Origin: Paenibacillus ehimensis NBRC 15659
Lineage (GTDB): Bacteria; Bacillota; Bacilli; Paenibacillales; NBRC-103111
Reading direction: 5' to 3'
Assembly (NCBI RefSeq): GCF_004000785.1
Contig: NZ_BILX01000043.1
Span: 1 to 52,918, forward strand
Length of the DNA: 52,918 bases
Shown here: piece after piece, positions 42,629 through 49,774 of the stretch
Position numbering within the stretch: the first letter of the stretch is position 1
How the letters are laid out: each line of letters begins with the position of its first letter
Position numbers and translations under genes: made by a program
The notes under the pieces: generated by a model
Databases searched by the model: none
The model's input: only the letters and a program-made list of their open reading frames with translations
Told to the model about the DNA's origin: nothing

Positions 42629-42659
42629 AAGCCTGCATCGTTTTTGATACAGGCTTTTT
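42629..42659. terminator. Terminator between the convergent permease and MORN-protein genes
   Basis: AAGCCTG (42629-42635) / CAGGCTT (42650-42656) with additional ATC/GAT pairing inside, followed by TTT. Opposite-strand T content is lower, so it mainly serves the plus strand. Confidence 0.75.
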
Positions 42660-42695
42660 GCTCGTTTGTCAGTTATAACGAACAACGGATCATCC

Positions 42696-44291
42696 CTACT
42701 TGAGCTGTTTGATGATTTCCAAGTGCTGGTCGTTCGCTTTTTTCAACTCGTTGTTGTAATTGTCTCTGAGGAAGCTCAGCTGATCCCTTAGCGCCTCGAT
42801 CCGCTGCTGGGCCGAGCCTTTCGCATGGATTTGCGTGATCAGCGTCTGGACGTTCGTCAGCTGCTTATTCAGCTCGGCCTTGGCCGCTTCCGCCGCCTTG
42901 GAATAATCCCCTGCCAACGAATTCAGCCTATTCGAAATTTCCGTCTGCTTCGTCTCGGCTTCCTTCAGCGCTTTGTTATATTCCGTCTGGCTGGAGTAGG
43001 TTCCCGGGTTATCCTTGCGGATTTGGGCGATTTGGTCCTCCAGTTGCTTTTTGTTCTGATTGTAATTCTCCCGGATCGAATTTACGAGCTTCTCGTGACG
43101 GTCGTTTTCAAGCTTGACTCGGTCCGGCTGCGCCGAAGGATTCGTATTCGGCAATGTCGTGCTGCCGCTGCCCATATCGACTTTGCGGATTAGGACGTCG
43201 TTGGAAAATTCGCTGACGGACAGCAAGGTGCCTTTTTTGTCATAATGAGAGATGATTCCGTTCATCATGTTGTTCTTGAAATCCCCGACCAGCTTCTCGC
43301 CCTTGGTCGTCGTATAGGTTCCTTTGCCTTCGCGCCGTCCGTCGAAGAAATCGCCCTCGTACACGTCGCCGTTCTTGTAGACGAGCTTGCCGGCTCCGCT
43401 CGGTTTGTCGTTATCGAAAGGACCGGTATATTTGTCGCCGTTATCGTAGTAAAGCGTCCCTTTTTCCCGCTCGCCGACCGAGAAGGTACCGTCGAAGAGC
43501 AGTGCGCCTGTGGAAGAATACTGCTTTCCGGAGCCGCTGCGCACCCCGTTTCTCAAATTCCCGTCAAATTCCAGCTGGCCGTTCTCATAGTAGCTCTTGA
43601 TGCGGCCGTCTCCCGGAAGCCCGTTCGTCATCGTGCCGTCGAACAACAGCTTGCCGCTCAGGTTGTAGAGCTTGCCCCGTCCCTCCGGAGTCCCGTTCAC
43701 CAATTGGCCGGTATACTTGTCCCCGTTCGGATAAGTGTAATCTCCTCTTTCGGGCTTCGTGGCGTCCGTGCCGCCTCCCGGTTTGGTCCCCGAGTCTCCG
43801 CCGCCGGGTCTGGAGCCGCCGCCGGTTGTTCCGCCGGAATTCCCGGGCCCCGTCGAATCTGCCGGACTTTTTATATGTACCGACATGCTGTCGCCGTCCC
43901 ATGTCACTTCTTTGCCGCTTGCTTCGCTAACGAACCGCAGCGGGACGAACGTATTGCCCTCGACCAGCCGGGGCGCAAGCTCAAGCTCGTTCAGCCGGTC
44001 GTTGATATAAGCGTCCGTATCGTCGATGACCAGCTTAATGGAGAGGTCGTCCTTCGTGCCGGTCACGGTTTGCGTCGCCTCGTCCCAGCCGATCGCGAGC
44101 CCCATTTTTTCAAAAATAGGCCGGAATTGAACCAACGTCGTCCCGTCCTCCAAAATGGGCTGAACCTCGAATTTGACGGGCTTGCCGTCCATGTACACAC
44201 GCACCTGCGGGTCGGCTGCGTCTGCAAATCCCGGTGCCGCAAGCGCCGTCCAAAGCATACAGGCCGGCAGCATGGCGTACCATTTGTTCAT
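42696..44291 (-). CDS. Secreted stalk-domain/MORN-repeat/coiled-coil protein
   Basis: 531 residues from the ATG at 44291 (minus strand), preceded by GGAGGG; the open frame continues upstream without an SD. A signal peptide ends near GFADA. Residues ~30-145 form a copper-amine-oxidase N-terminal-like (stalk) domain (VRVYMDGKPVKF, LVQFRPIFEKMGLAIGWDEA, NTFVPLRFVSEASG). A G/T/P-rich linker follows. Residues ~185-345 hold seven or so MORN-type repeats (YPNGDKYTGQLVNG, YDNGDKYTGPFDND, YKNGDVYEGDFFDG, with degenerate copies between). A charged coiled coil (~375-531) ends the protein. All parts appear extracytoplasmic. Function unknown; MORN repeats often mediate protein or lipid contact. Confidence 0.85.
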   Translation of the reverse strand: MNKWYAMLPACMLWTALAAPGFADAADPQVRVYMDGKPVKFEVQPILEDGTTLVQFRPIFEKMGLAIGWDEATQTVTGTKDDLSIKLVIDDTDAYINDRLNELELAPRLVEGNTFVPLRFVSEASGKEVTWDGDSMSVHIKSPADSTGPGNSGGTTGGGSRPGGGDSGTKPGGGTDATKPERGDYTYPNGDKYTGQLVNGTPEGRGKLYNLSGKLLFDGTMTNGLPGDGRIKSYYENGQLEFDGNLRNGVRSGSGKQYSSTGALLFDGTFSVGEREKGTLYYDNGDKYTGPFDNDKPSGAGKLVYKNGDVYEGDFFDGRREGKGTYTTTKGEKLVGDFKNNMMNGIISHYDKKGTLLSVSEFSNDVLIRKVDMGSGSTTLPNTNPSAQPDRVKLENDRHEKLVNSIRENYNQNKKQLEDQIAQIRKDNPGTYSSQTEYNKALKEAETKQTEISNRLNSLAGDYSKAAEAAKAELNKQLTNVQTLITQIHAKGSAQQRIEALRDQLSFLRDNYNNELKKANDQHLEIIKQLK

Positions 44292-44386
44292 ACCGAATTT
44301 CCCTCCTAAGCGTCCTATTCTTTTCCATTTTACAATATTCCGCAGAATGTGTCGAAAAAAATTCAAGCCGCTTCGGTAAAGAAAAA

Positions 44387-44412
44387 TAAATCGTGCTAGA
44401 AAACGCTGACAA
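44387..44412 (+). promoter_or_regulatory. Candidate SigD (flagellar sigma) promoter of the chemoreceptor gene
   Basis: TAAA (44387-44390), 14-bp spacer, GCTGACAA (44405-44412), which matches the SigD -10 GCCGATAA at six of eight positions. Chemoreceptor genes are classical SigD targets in Bacillus. The transcript would start ~30 nt before the riboswitch. Confidence 0.55.
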
Positions 44413-44451
44413 ACTGTAGTAGAATAAATCGAGTATTTACCTATTCAAGGA

Positions 44452-44536
44452 AAAAGGCATACCTGTCTGAAAAGCAGGGACGCAAAGCTATGGGTCTTCC
44501 CTTCCCGAACGGGAAGAACGATCGCCAGGTTGCCAC
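44452..44536 (+). ncRNA. Cyclic-di-GMP-I (GEMM-I) riboswitch
   Basis: All hallmarks are visible: closing helix GGCA-ACCTG (44456-44465) with CAGGT-TGCC (44526-44534); a first hairpin with a GAAA tetraloop; the conserved GGGACGCAAAGC (44477-44488) that binds the ligand; then GGTCT and a CTTCCC/GGGAAG arm; and GATCGCCAGG before the closing strand. The aptamer senses the second messenger c-di-GMP. A terminator-like hairpin follows at 44577, giving an expression platform in front of the chemoreceptor gene. Confidence 0.88.
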
Positions 44537-44576
44537 TGTTGTGACATTCAGCCACTTCAACGCCAACCCATTGAAG

Positions 44577-44600
44577 CCGCGCGCGACGCTGCGGTTTTTT
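44577..44600 (+). terminator. Riboswitch expression-platform terminator
   Basis: CCGCG (44577-44581) / TGCGG (44590-44594) stem with T6 directly after, 41 nt downstream of the aptamer and 45 nt before the start codon. An alternative fold with the aptamer 3' strand would be needed for switching; I could not derive it by eye. Confidence 0.6.
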
Positions 44601-44645
44601 CGTGCGTTCGGGACCGACACAGATAAACAGGAGGGGGTCCGTTTT

Positions 44646-45968
44646 ATGAGCAAGTGCCCGTTTCACACCATTGCCCGTTGGTTTGGGAAAAGCGGCGGAA
44701 CTGCGCCGGAGGGACATGTTTCGTTATTGCAGCAGGATAAGCTGAACGCGGTTGAGGTCACCTGCAGGGTGAACGATGCCGAGCTGGAGGCACAGCTCAA
44801 GATGATCGCTTTGTCCGAGGAGGATTTGCGCATACTCGCCGTATTTAAGCCCATGATCGAGGAGCGGGTCGAAGAGATTGTCGATTCGTTTTACGAAGAC
44901 GTGCTGCAAGTGGACAAGCTGGACCGGATTATACGGGACAATACGACCGTCGAGCGGCTCACCCGGACGATGAAGACGCATTTGACCGAGCTGCTTGAAG
45001 GCAAAATGGACCGGGCATTTATAGAAAAGAGGACAAAAATCGCCCTGATTCACGAGCGGATCGGCTTGGAGCCAAAGTGGTATTTAAGCGCTTTCCAAAA
45101 TCTGCAGAACGGATTTATCGACGCTGTCGTCAGCCAAGTTCAGCACAAAGACGACATGGTGGCGATTAACCGGGTGTTGACCAAGCTGTTCAACTTCGAG
45201 CAGCAGCTCGTGCTGGAGGCGTACGAAAAAGAAAATTTGCGCCAGCGGGAGCTGCAGCATGAAAAATACCGGAACGATCTGCGCATGTTAAGCGAGGAGC
45301 TCGCCGCGCTGACGCAAGAAAATAACGCGGCGGTCGATACGTTAATCGCGACGAGCAGCGACGTGAAAGAAGCCTTTGCCTCGATGGCGGAGCAGTCGAG
45401 ATCGAGCCAGGAGATGGCCGGCACAGGGCAGGAGCAGATTCAGGCGCTGGAATCGAAAATCGTCGTCATTCACGAGCGCACCGATCATATGCAGCAGTCT
45501 GCCGCGCAGTTGAACGAGCTGTCGTCGCAGATCAAGGATATCGTCACAATCGTACAAGACATTGCGGCGCAGACCAATTTGCTTTCGCTGAATGCGGCCA
45601 TCGAAGCGGCACGGGCCGGCGAACACGGAAGAGGGTTCTCGATCGTTGCCGGCGAGGTGCGCAAATTGTCCGACGATACGAAGAAGACGCTGACGCGCAT
45701 CGCAGATATCGTCACCGAATCGGATAAGTGCAACGACCGGGTCGTACGATCCATTCACGAGGTACGTCAGGTGGTTGAAACAAGCCGTGCGGAAGCGCTG
45801 GAAGCGCGGAGGGTGTTCAGCGAAATCGTGCACTCGATGCAGACGAACATCGATCGTACCGAAGAGGTCGGCAGCGAGATGGACCGGCTGGCACACACGA
45901 TCGGAGAAATAGGCAGTGCGGTAAACCGGGTGGCGGCGACGGCGGAAACGCTGCGGGACAAAGCATAA
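44646..45968 (+). CDS. HemAT-like heme (globin-coupled) aerotaxis transducer
   Basis: 440 residues from the ATG at 44646, with AGGAGGGG upstream; the frame is open from 44490 but that lies in the riboswitch. Residues ~60-225 are a protoglobin domain; the heme-ligating proximal His is probably His136 in [20 protein letters not shown]. The C-terminal half is a soluble chemoreceptor signalling domain, with the CheA/CheW-contact hairpin [20 protein letters not shown] followed by [16 protein letters not shown]. No membrane helices, as in HemAT, which senses O2 and signals to the flagellar switch. Control by c-di-GMP and a SigD-like promoter fits a motility role. Confidence 0.92.
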   Translation: MSKCPFHTIARWFGKSGGTAPEGHVSLLQQDKLNAVEVTCRVNDAELEAQLKMIALSEEDLRILAVFKPMIEERVEEIVDSFYEDVLQVDKLDRIIRDNTTVERLTRTMKTHLTELLEGKMDRAFIEKRTKIALIHERIGLEPKWYLSAFQNLQNGFIDAVVSQVQHKDDMVAINRVLTKLFNFEQQLVLEAYEKENLRQRELQHEKYRNDLRMLSEELAALTQENNAAVDTLIATSSDVKEAFASMAEQSRSSQEMAGTGQEQIQALESKIVVIHERTDHMQQSAAQLNELSSQIKDIVTIVQDIAAQTNLLSLNAAIEAARAGEHGRGFSIVAGEVRKLSDDTKKTLTRIADIVTESDKCNDRVVRSIHEVRQVVETSRAEALEARRVFSEIVHSMQTNIDRTEEVGSEMDRLAHTIGEIGSAVNRVAATAETLRDKA

Positions 45969-46044
45969 ATAAAAAAGGCTGGTGCATAACGGGCCAAAAA
46001 AGGCGATAATGTCAATAGACAAACAGAAAGGGATGAGCTGACGA

Positions 46045-46320
46045 ATGAACGTGAACATCATCGGAAGCCGGATGACGCACACCAAAGAGAACGGCTATGT
46101 GGGTCATGTCGAGTTTCAATATGAAGGGCATGAAGCGCCGTATGAAATTACGCTGCACAGCAAAAATGCGAAGGATTGGAGCTACAGCCTGATTTTTTCC
46201 AAAGAATCGGGATCGGAGGAAGACATTCTCGCGGTCGAAGAAAGGCTGGAAGAAGACGACGATTTCTACGACCTGCTTGTGAACGCGGCGCTGCAAAGCT
46301 TGCCCCGTCAAGAAGGATAG
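46045..46320 (+). CDS. Small acidic protein, unknown function
   Basis: 91 residues with SD AAGGGATGAG. Sequence features: NIIGSRMTHTKENGYVGHVE, beta-strand-like YEITLHSKNAKDWSYSLIFS, and a C-terminal acidic helix (AVEERLEEDDDFYDLLVNAA). No signal peptide or membrane helix. I do not recognise the family. It lies 76 bp after the chemoreceptor gene with no terminator seen between them, so it may be on the same transcript. Confidence 0.7.
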   Translation: MNVNIIGSRMTHTKENGYVGHVEFQYEGHEAPYEITLHSKNAKDWSYSLIFSKESGSEEDILAVEERLEEDDDFYDLLVNAALQSLPRQEG

Positions 46321-46371
46321 ACGTTGGTCATTTGTTCAATAATTCGCCATTTAAATTCCACGCAAATCCTA

Positions 46372-46400
46372 TTGACGAAACGTTTACAAATCGGTATGAT
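46372..46400 (+). promoter_or_regulatory. SigA promoter of the glcT-PTS operon with cre-like spacer
   Basis: TTGACG (46372-46377), 17 bp, TATGAT (46395-46400). The spacer contains AACGTTTACA (46379-46388), the better half of a cre site; the 5' half is poor. CcpA involvement is only a suggestion. Confidence 0.72.
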
Positions 46401-46423
46401 GTGACTGTAACCGAATACAAATT

Positions 46424-46452
46424 GGCGTGTTACCGATAAAAGGGCATGAGCC
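46424..46452 (+). promoter_or_regulatory. GlcT ribonucleic antiterminator (RAT) site
   Basis: GGCGTGTTACCGAT (46424-46437) then GGCATGAGCC (46443-46452) reproduces the pattern of the B. subtilis ptsG RAT (GTGTTACTGAT ... GGCATGAG). It overlaps the 5' arm of the terminator (46448-46453), as required for mutually exclusive folds: dephosphorylated GlcT binds the RAT and prevents termination when glucose is present. Confidence 0.85.
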
Positions 46453-46494
46453 AGGAAAAGACTAGGAACAAAGGTCTTTTTTTGGCTCTTTTTT
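46448..46494 (+). terminator. GlcT-controlled leader terminator
   Basis: Two-part stem GAGCCA (46448-46453) / TGGCTC (46483-46488) and AAAAGAC (46456-46462) / GTCTTTT (46474-46480), followed by T6. It is directly overlapped by the RAT. Confidence 0.9.
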
Positions 46495-46538
46495 GTTTGC
46501 CGTCGTTCGGGACGTAAAGAAAGGTGGTGGGTTAGGCT

Positions 46539-47411
46539 ATGCAAGCGAATCGTCTGCTTCGAATCGAGCGGGTCATCAGCAATAATGTGCTTATGGTGTT
46601 GGATTCGGAATCCGGGAAGGAGTACGTGCTGCTGGGCAAGGGCATCGGATTTTCCTCCAAAGGAAGCGGGACGATCGAGGCCTCAGACCCCCGTATCGAA
46701 AAACGATTTCGGCTGGACGACCGCGATCAGATGAGCGAGTATCACACGCTGCTGGAAGGAATCGACCCCGAGGTGATCCGAATCTCCGAGCGGATCATCG
46801 ACAGCATTAACGGGCAATTTTCCGAACCGCTGAACAACAAGGTGTACTTTGCGCTGCCAAGCCATATTCAGTTCGCGGTATACCGGCTCAAGAACGGAAT
46901 GGACATCGTCAATCCGTTCCTGCAGGAAACGCTGCTGTGGTTTCCCAAGGAGTACGAAATCGCGCGAAGCGCAGCGGCGATGATCAGCGAGGCGTTCGAC
47001 ATCGAAGTCCCCGAGGACGAAATCGGCTTTTTGACCTTTCACGTTCACTCGGCGGTGTCCAGCGTTCCGGTCGGAGAGCTGGTGAAGTTTTCGAACCTGG
47101 TCAACGAAGCGGTCGTGCTGGTTGAAAGCGAGCTTGGCGCCTCCATTCCGCGCGACAGCATGGATTATGTGCGGCTTATCACGCATTTGCGGCATGCGAT
47201 CGAGCGGGTTGCCCATGGCAAAGTCGTTCGCAATCCGTTTATGAACGAATTCAAAACCCAATACCCCGAGGAATACCGGCTGGCCTCCAAGCTTGGCTCG
47301 TTGATCGGGCAGCGGCTGGAAACGGACGTTCCCGAAGATGAGATCGGCTATATGGTCATGCATTTGTACAGGCTGCTTCAAACGTATCCGGGAGAGCGAT
47401 CAACACAATAA
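46539..47411 (+). CDS. glcT: GlcT, BglG-family transcription antiterminator
   Basis: 290 residues, SD AAAGGTGG. N-terminal ~60 residues are the CAT RNA-binding domain (LRIERVISNNVLMVLDSESG, YVLLGKGIGFSSKGSG). PRD1 (~70-170) carries FALPSHIQFAVYRLKNGMDI and YEIARSAAAMISEAF...EDEIGFLTFHVHSA, and PRD2 (~175-285) LITHLRHAIERVA and EIGYMVMHLYRL. The conserved PRD histidines are present. EIIGlc phosphorylates and inactivates GlcT without glucose; with glucose it opens the leader terminator. Its own gene lies behind that terminator, so it is autoregulated. Confidence 0.93.
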   Translation: MQANRLLRIERVISNNVLMVLDSESGKEYVLLGKGIGFSSKGSGTIEASDPRIEKRFRLDDRDQMSEYHTLLEGIDPEVIRISERIIDSINGQFSEPLNNKVYFALPSHIQFAVYRLKNGMDIVNPFLQETLLWFPKEYEIARSAAAMISEAFDIEVPEDEIGFLTFHVHSAVSSVPVGELVKFSNLVNEAVVLVESELGASIPRDSMDYVRLITHLRHAIERVAHGKVVRNPFMNEFKTQYPEEYRLASKLGSLIGQRLETDVPEDEIGYMVMHLYRLLQTYPGERSTQ

Positions 47412-47426
47412 GGGAGGAATGAACGA

Positions 47427-47927
47427 ATGTTCTCAAAATGGCTATCCAACAAGACAAAGACGAATCGGCTGGAAATCGCGGCTCCGATAACGGGCAAGGC
47501 CGTAGAGCTCGAACAGGTTCCCGACGAAGCGTTCGCTGGCAAGCACATGGGCGAAGGGGTTGCCATCGAGCCGACGGAAGGCAAGCTGATCGCTCCGTTC
47601 GACGGCACGGTCGCGCATCGGATCGATACGAATCACGCGCTGATTCTGGAGCACGAATCGGGCGTTCAGCTCTTGGTTCATATCGGGATCAATACGGTAG
47701 CGCTGCGCGGCGAAGGGTTTACGTCCCATGTATCTACGGGTGACAGGGTGACGGCCGGCCAGACGCTGATCGAATTCGATATCGAGCGTATACAGGAAGC
47801 GGGCTATCCGCTGATTACTCCGGTCATCATCGCCAACGGCGAAGAAAGCGTATCGGCCGTGGAATACCGATTGGGGCCGGTTCGTGCTGGGGACGCCGGA
47901 CTGCTGAGCGCGGTTTTAAAAAAATAA
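47427..47927 (+). CDS. PTS glucose-type EIIA component
   Basis: 166 residues, stand-alone EIIA of the Crr type: ITGKAVELEQVPDEAFAGKH, GEGVAIEPTEGKLIAPFDGT, ALILEHESGVQLLVHIGINTV with phosphorylated His85, and GDRVTAGQTLIEFD. It receives phosphate from HPr and gives it to EIIB. In B. subtilis EIIA is fused to PtsG; here it is a separate gene just upstream. SD GGGAGG; 15 bp after glcT. Confidence 0.93.
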   Translation: MFSKWLSNKTKTNRLEIAAPITGKAVELEQVPDEAFAGKHMGEGVAIEPTEGKLIAPFDGTVAHRIDTNHALILEHESGVQLLVHIGINTVALRGEGFTSHVSTGDRVTAGQTLIEFDIERIQEAGYPLITPVIIANGEESVSAVEYRLGPVRAGDAGLLSAVLKK

Positions 47928-47956
47928 CATATCTATTTTGAAAGGGTTGAGTGCTC

Positions 47957-49417
47957 ATGCTCGCTTCTTTGCAAAAAGTCGGAAAAGCCCTGATGCTCCC
48001 CGTCGCCGTCCTTCCGGCGGCCGCCATTCTGCTGCGGTTCGGGAATATCGATTACGTCAAAGACTTTCATATGGGGGAAAGCGCCGGCGGGTTTATGAAC
48101 CAATATATCGCGCCGTTCCTGAACGCCGGCGGCTCCGCCATATTCGACAACCTGCCGCTGATTTTCGCGGTCGGCATCGCGATCGCTTTCATCGGAGACG
48201 CCGTCGCGTCGTTGGCTGCTGTAATCGCTTACTTGGTACTGACCAACGTATTGGCCAAAATTCCCGCGGCTTTCCCGGCCCTTGTCGATAAAGACGTGAA
48301 GCTGAACATGGGGGTGCTCGGCGGCATTCTCGCCGGAGCGCTGGCATCGTACTTTTATAAAAAATACCATAATATCAAGCTGCCCGATTGGTTGGGCTTT
48401 TTCAGCGGGAAGCGGTTCGTGCCGATCATTACCTCGCTTGCGATGGTGCTGATCGGGATCGTCTTCGGGATTATCTGGGGTCCGATTCAGCATGCGCTGG
48501 ACGAACTCGGCCGATTTGTCGTGGGCTTGGGCGGCTACGGTGCCGCGGGATTCATGATCGGCAACCGGCTGCTTCTGCCGTTCGGCCTGCATCACGTATT
48601 GAACTCGATCGCCTGGTTCCAGATCGGCGACTTTACGGATGCGACCGGCCAGGTGATTCACGGCGACCTGTACCGCTTCTTTAAGGGCGACAAGTCGGCC
48701 GGGATGTTTATGACCGGGTTCTTCCCGATGATGATGTTCGCGCTCCCGGCGGCTGCGCTCGCGATGGTGCATACGGCGAAGCCGGAAAAACGCAAAATCG
48801 TCGGGTCCATGCTGTTCGGGACGGCATTCGCCTCGTTCCTGACGGGGATTACGGAGCCGCTGGAATTTGCCTTTATGTTCCTGGCTCCGGCGTTGTACGC
48901 CGTACACGCGGTGCTGGCCGGGGCAGCCGGTTACATCACGTACGTGCTTGGCGTGAAGCACGGCTTCGGGTTCTCTGCGGGCTTCATCGACTATGCGCTG
49001 AACTATCCGCTGGCAACAAAGCCGCTCTTGATTATCCCGATCGGTCTTGCCTTCGCGGTCGTCTATTACTTCATGTTCCGCATCTTGATCGTGAAGCTGA
49101 ATCTGAAGACGCCCGGCCGGGAGGACGACGACATCGTCGAGGCTGCCGCTGTGGAATCGGCGCCTGCGGGCAAAACGCCGGTCGCTCAAAAGGCAGGTCA
49201 AGTCTTGGCTTCCATCGGCGGCGCCGACAACATCGTAGGACTGGACGCGTGCATTACCCGGCTGCGGCTGGTCGTGAAGGACGAAGCGGCGGTTGACGAC
49301 AAAGCGCTGAAGGGCCTGGGCGCCTCCGGCGTCATGCGGCTCGGTCAAGGCGCGGTGCAGGTCATTTTCGGACCGCAATCCGAGCAGTTGAAAGACGAGA
49401 TAAAGAAGCTCATGTAG
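47957..49417 (+). CDS. ptsG: PTS glucose-family EIICB permease
   Basis: 486 residues from the ATG at 47957 (SD AAAGGG 10 nt before; a GTG at 47951 is too close). EIIC with about ten helices: LQKVGKALMLPVAVLPAAAI, LPLIFAVGIAIAF, LPFGLHHVLNSIAWF (substrate-contact region), GFFPMMMFALPAAALAM, ITEPLEFAFMFLAPALYA. A linker rich in A/E/P leads to EIIB with the phosphorylated Cys432 in GLDACITRLRL and GVMRLGQGAVQVIFGP. Glucose is likely given glcT; N-acetylglucosamine permeases share the fold and cannot be excluded. Confidence 0.92.
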   Translation: MLASLQKVGKALMLPVAVLPAAAILLRFGNIDYVKDFHMGESAGGFMNQYIAPFLNAGGSAIFDNLPLIFAVGIAIAFIGDAVASLAAVIAYLVLTNVLAKIPAAFPALVDKDVKLNMGVLGGILAGALASYFYKKYHNIKLPDWLGFFSGKRFVPIITSLAMVLIGIVFGIIWGPIQHALDELGRFVVGLGGYGAAGFMIGNRLLLPFGLHHVLNSIAWFQIGDFTDATGQVIHGDLYRFFKGDKSAGMFMTGFFPMMMFALPAAALAMVHTAKPEKRKIVGSMLFGTAFASFLTGITEPLEFAFMFLAPALYAVHAVLAGAAGYITYVLGVKHGFGFSAGFIDYALNYPLATKPLLIIPIGLAFAVVYYFMFRILIVKLNLKTPGREDDDIVEAAAVESAPAGKTPVAQKAGQVLASIGGADNIVGLDACITRLRLVVKDEAAVDDKALKGLGASGVMRLGQGAVQVIFGPQSEQLKDEIKKLM

Positions 49418-49490
49418 ATCTGCCTTCGGGCAAACGTTCAGACCGTTTAGACAGAGAAATAAAACCATACGGAACAAGGAGTGCAGAGCG

Positions 49491-49772
49491 ATGCAAAACA
49501 ACTATATTGTTCAAAACCTGTTGGGTCTTCACGTACGTCCCGCCAAAAAAATTGTGGAGGCGGCCGGACGTTACAAGGAATGCAGCATCTTTTTGGAAAA
49601 ATCGGGTAAACGCGTCAGCGCGAAAAGTCTGGTAAACGTGCTCACCATCGGCGCCAAGCACGGAGACACGGTCACACTCATTACCGAGGGGGAGCAGGAA
49701 GAAGCGGCGCAGGAGGAGATCGGCCGCATTCTGGCCGAATATTCCGAAGCGCCGGCCCGGAAGGAGGGGTAA
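49491..49772 (+). CDS. ptsH: HPr-like phosphocarrier protein (divergent)
   Basis: 93 residues. Active-site His14 in LLGLHVRPAKKI and a regulatory-type Ser46 in AKSLVNVLTIGAKHGD align with HPr His15 and Ser46. It is divergent from housekeeping HPr (two lysines after RPA; NVLTIG in place of GVMSLG; a charged C-terminal extension ending KEG), so it may be a paralogue dedicated to this operon. Ser46 would be the HPr-kinase site in a normal HPr; whether this one is recognised is unknown. SD AAGGAG; 73 bp after ptsG and 2 bp before ptsI. Confidence 0.88.
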   Translation: MQNNYIVQNLLGLHVRPAKKIVEAAGRYKECSIFLEKSGKRVSAKSLVNVLTIGAKHGDTVTLITEGEQEEAAQEEIGRILAEYSEAPARKEG

Positions 49773-49774
49773 CC

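Noticed and set aside
44490..44645. In-frame upstream extension of the chemoreceptor gene
   Set aside because: It would start inside the riboswitch; the ATG at 44646 has a strong SD and the expected N-terminus.
47933..49501. Long minus-strand open frame (522 codons) opposite ptsG
   Set aside because: It mirrors the EIICB gene, has Arg/His/Gln-rich low-information composition and no SD; ptsG has clear EIIC and EIIB motifs.
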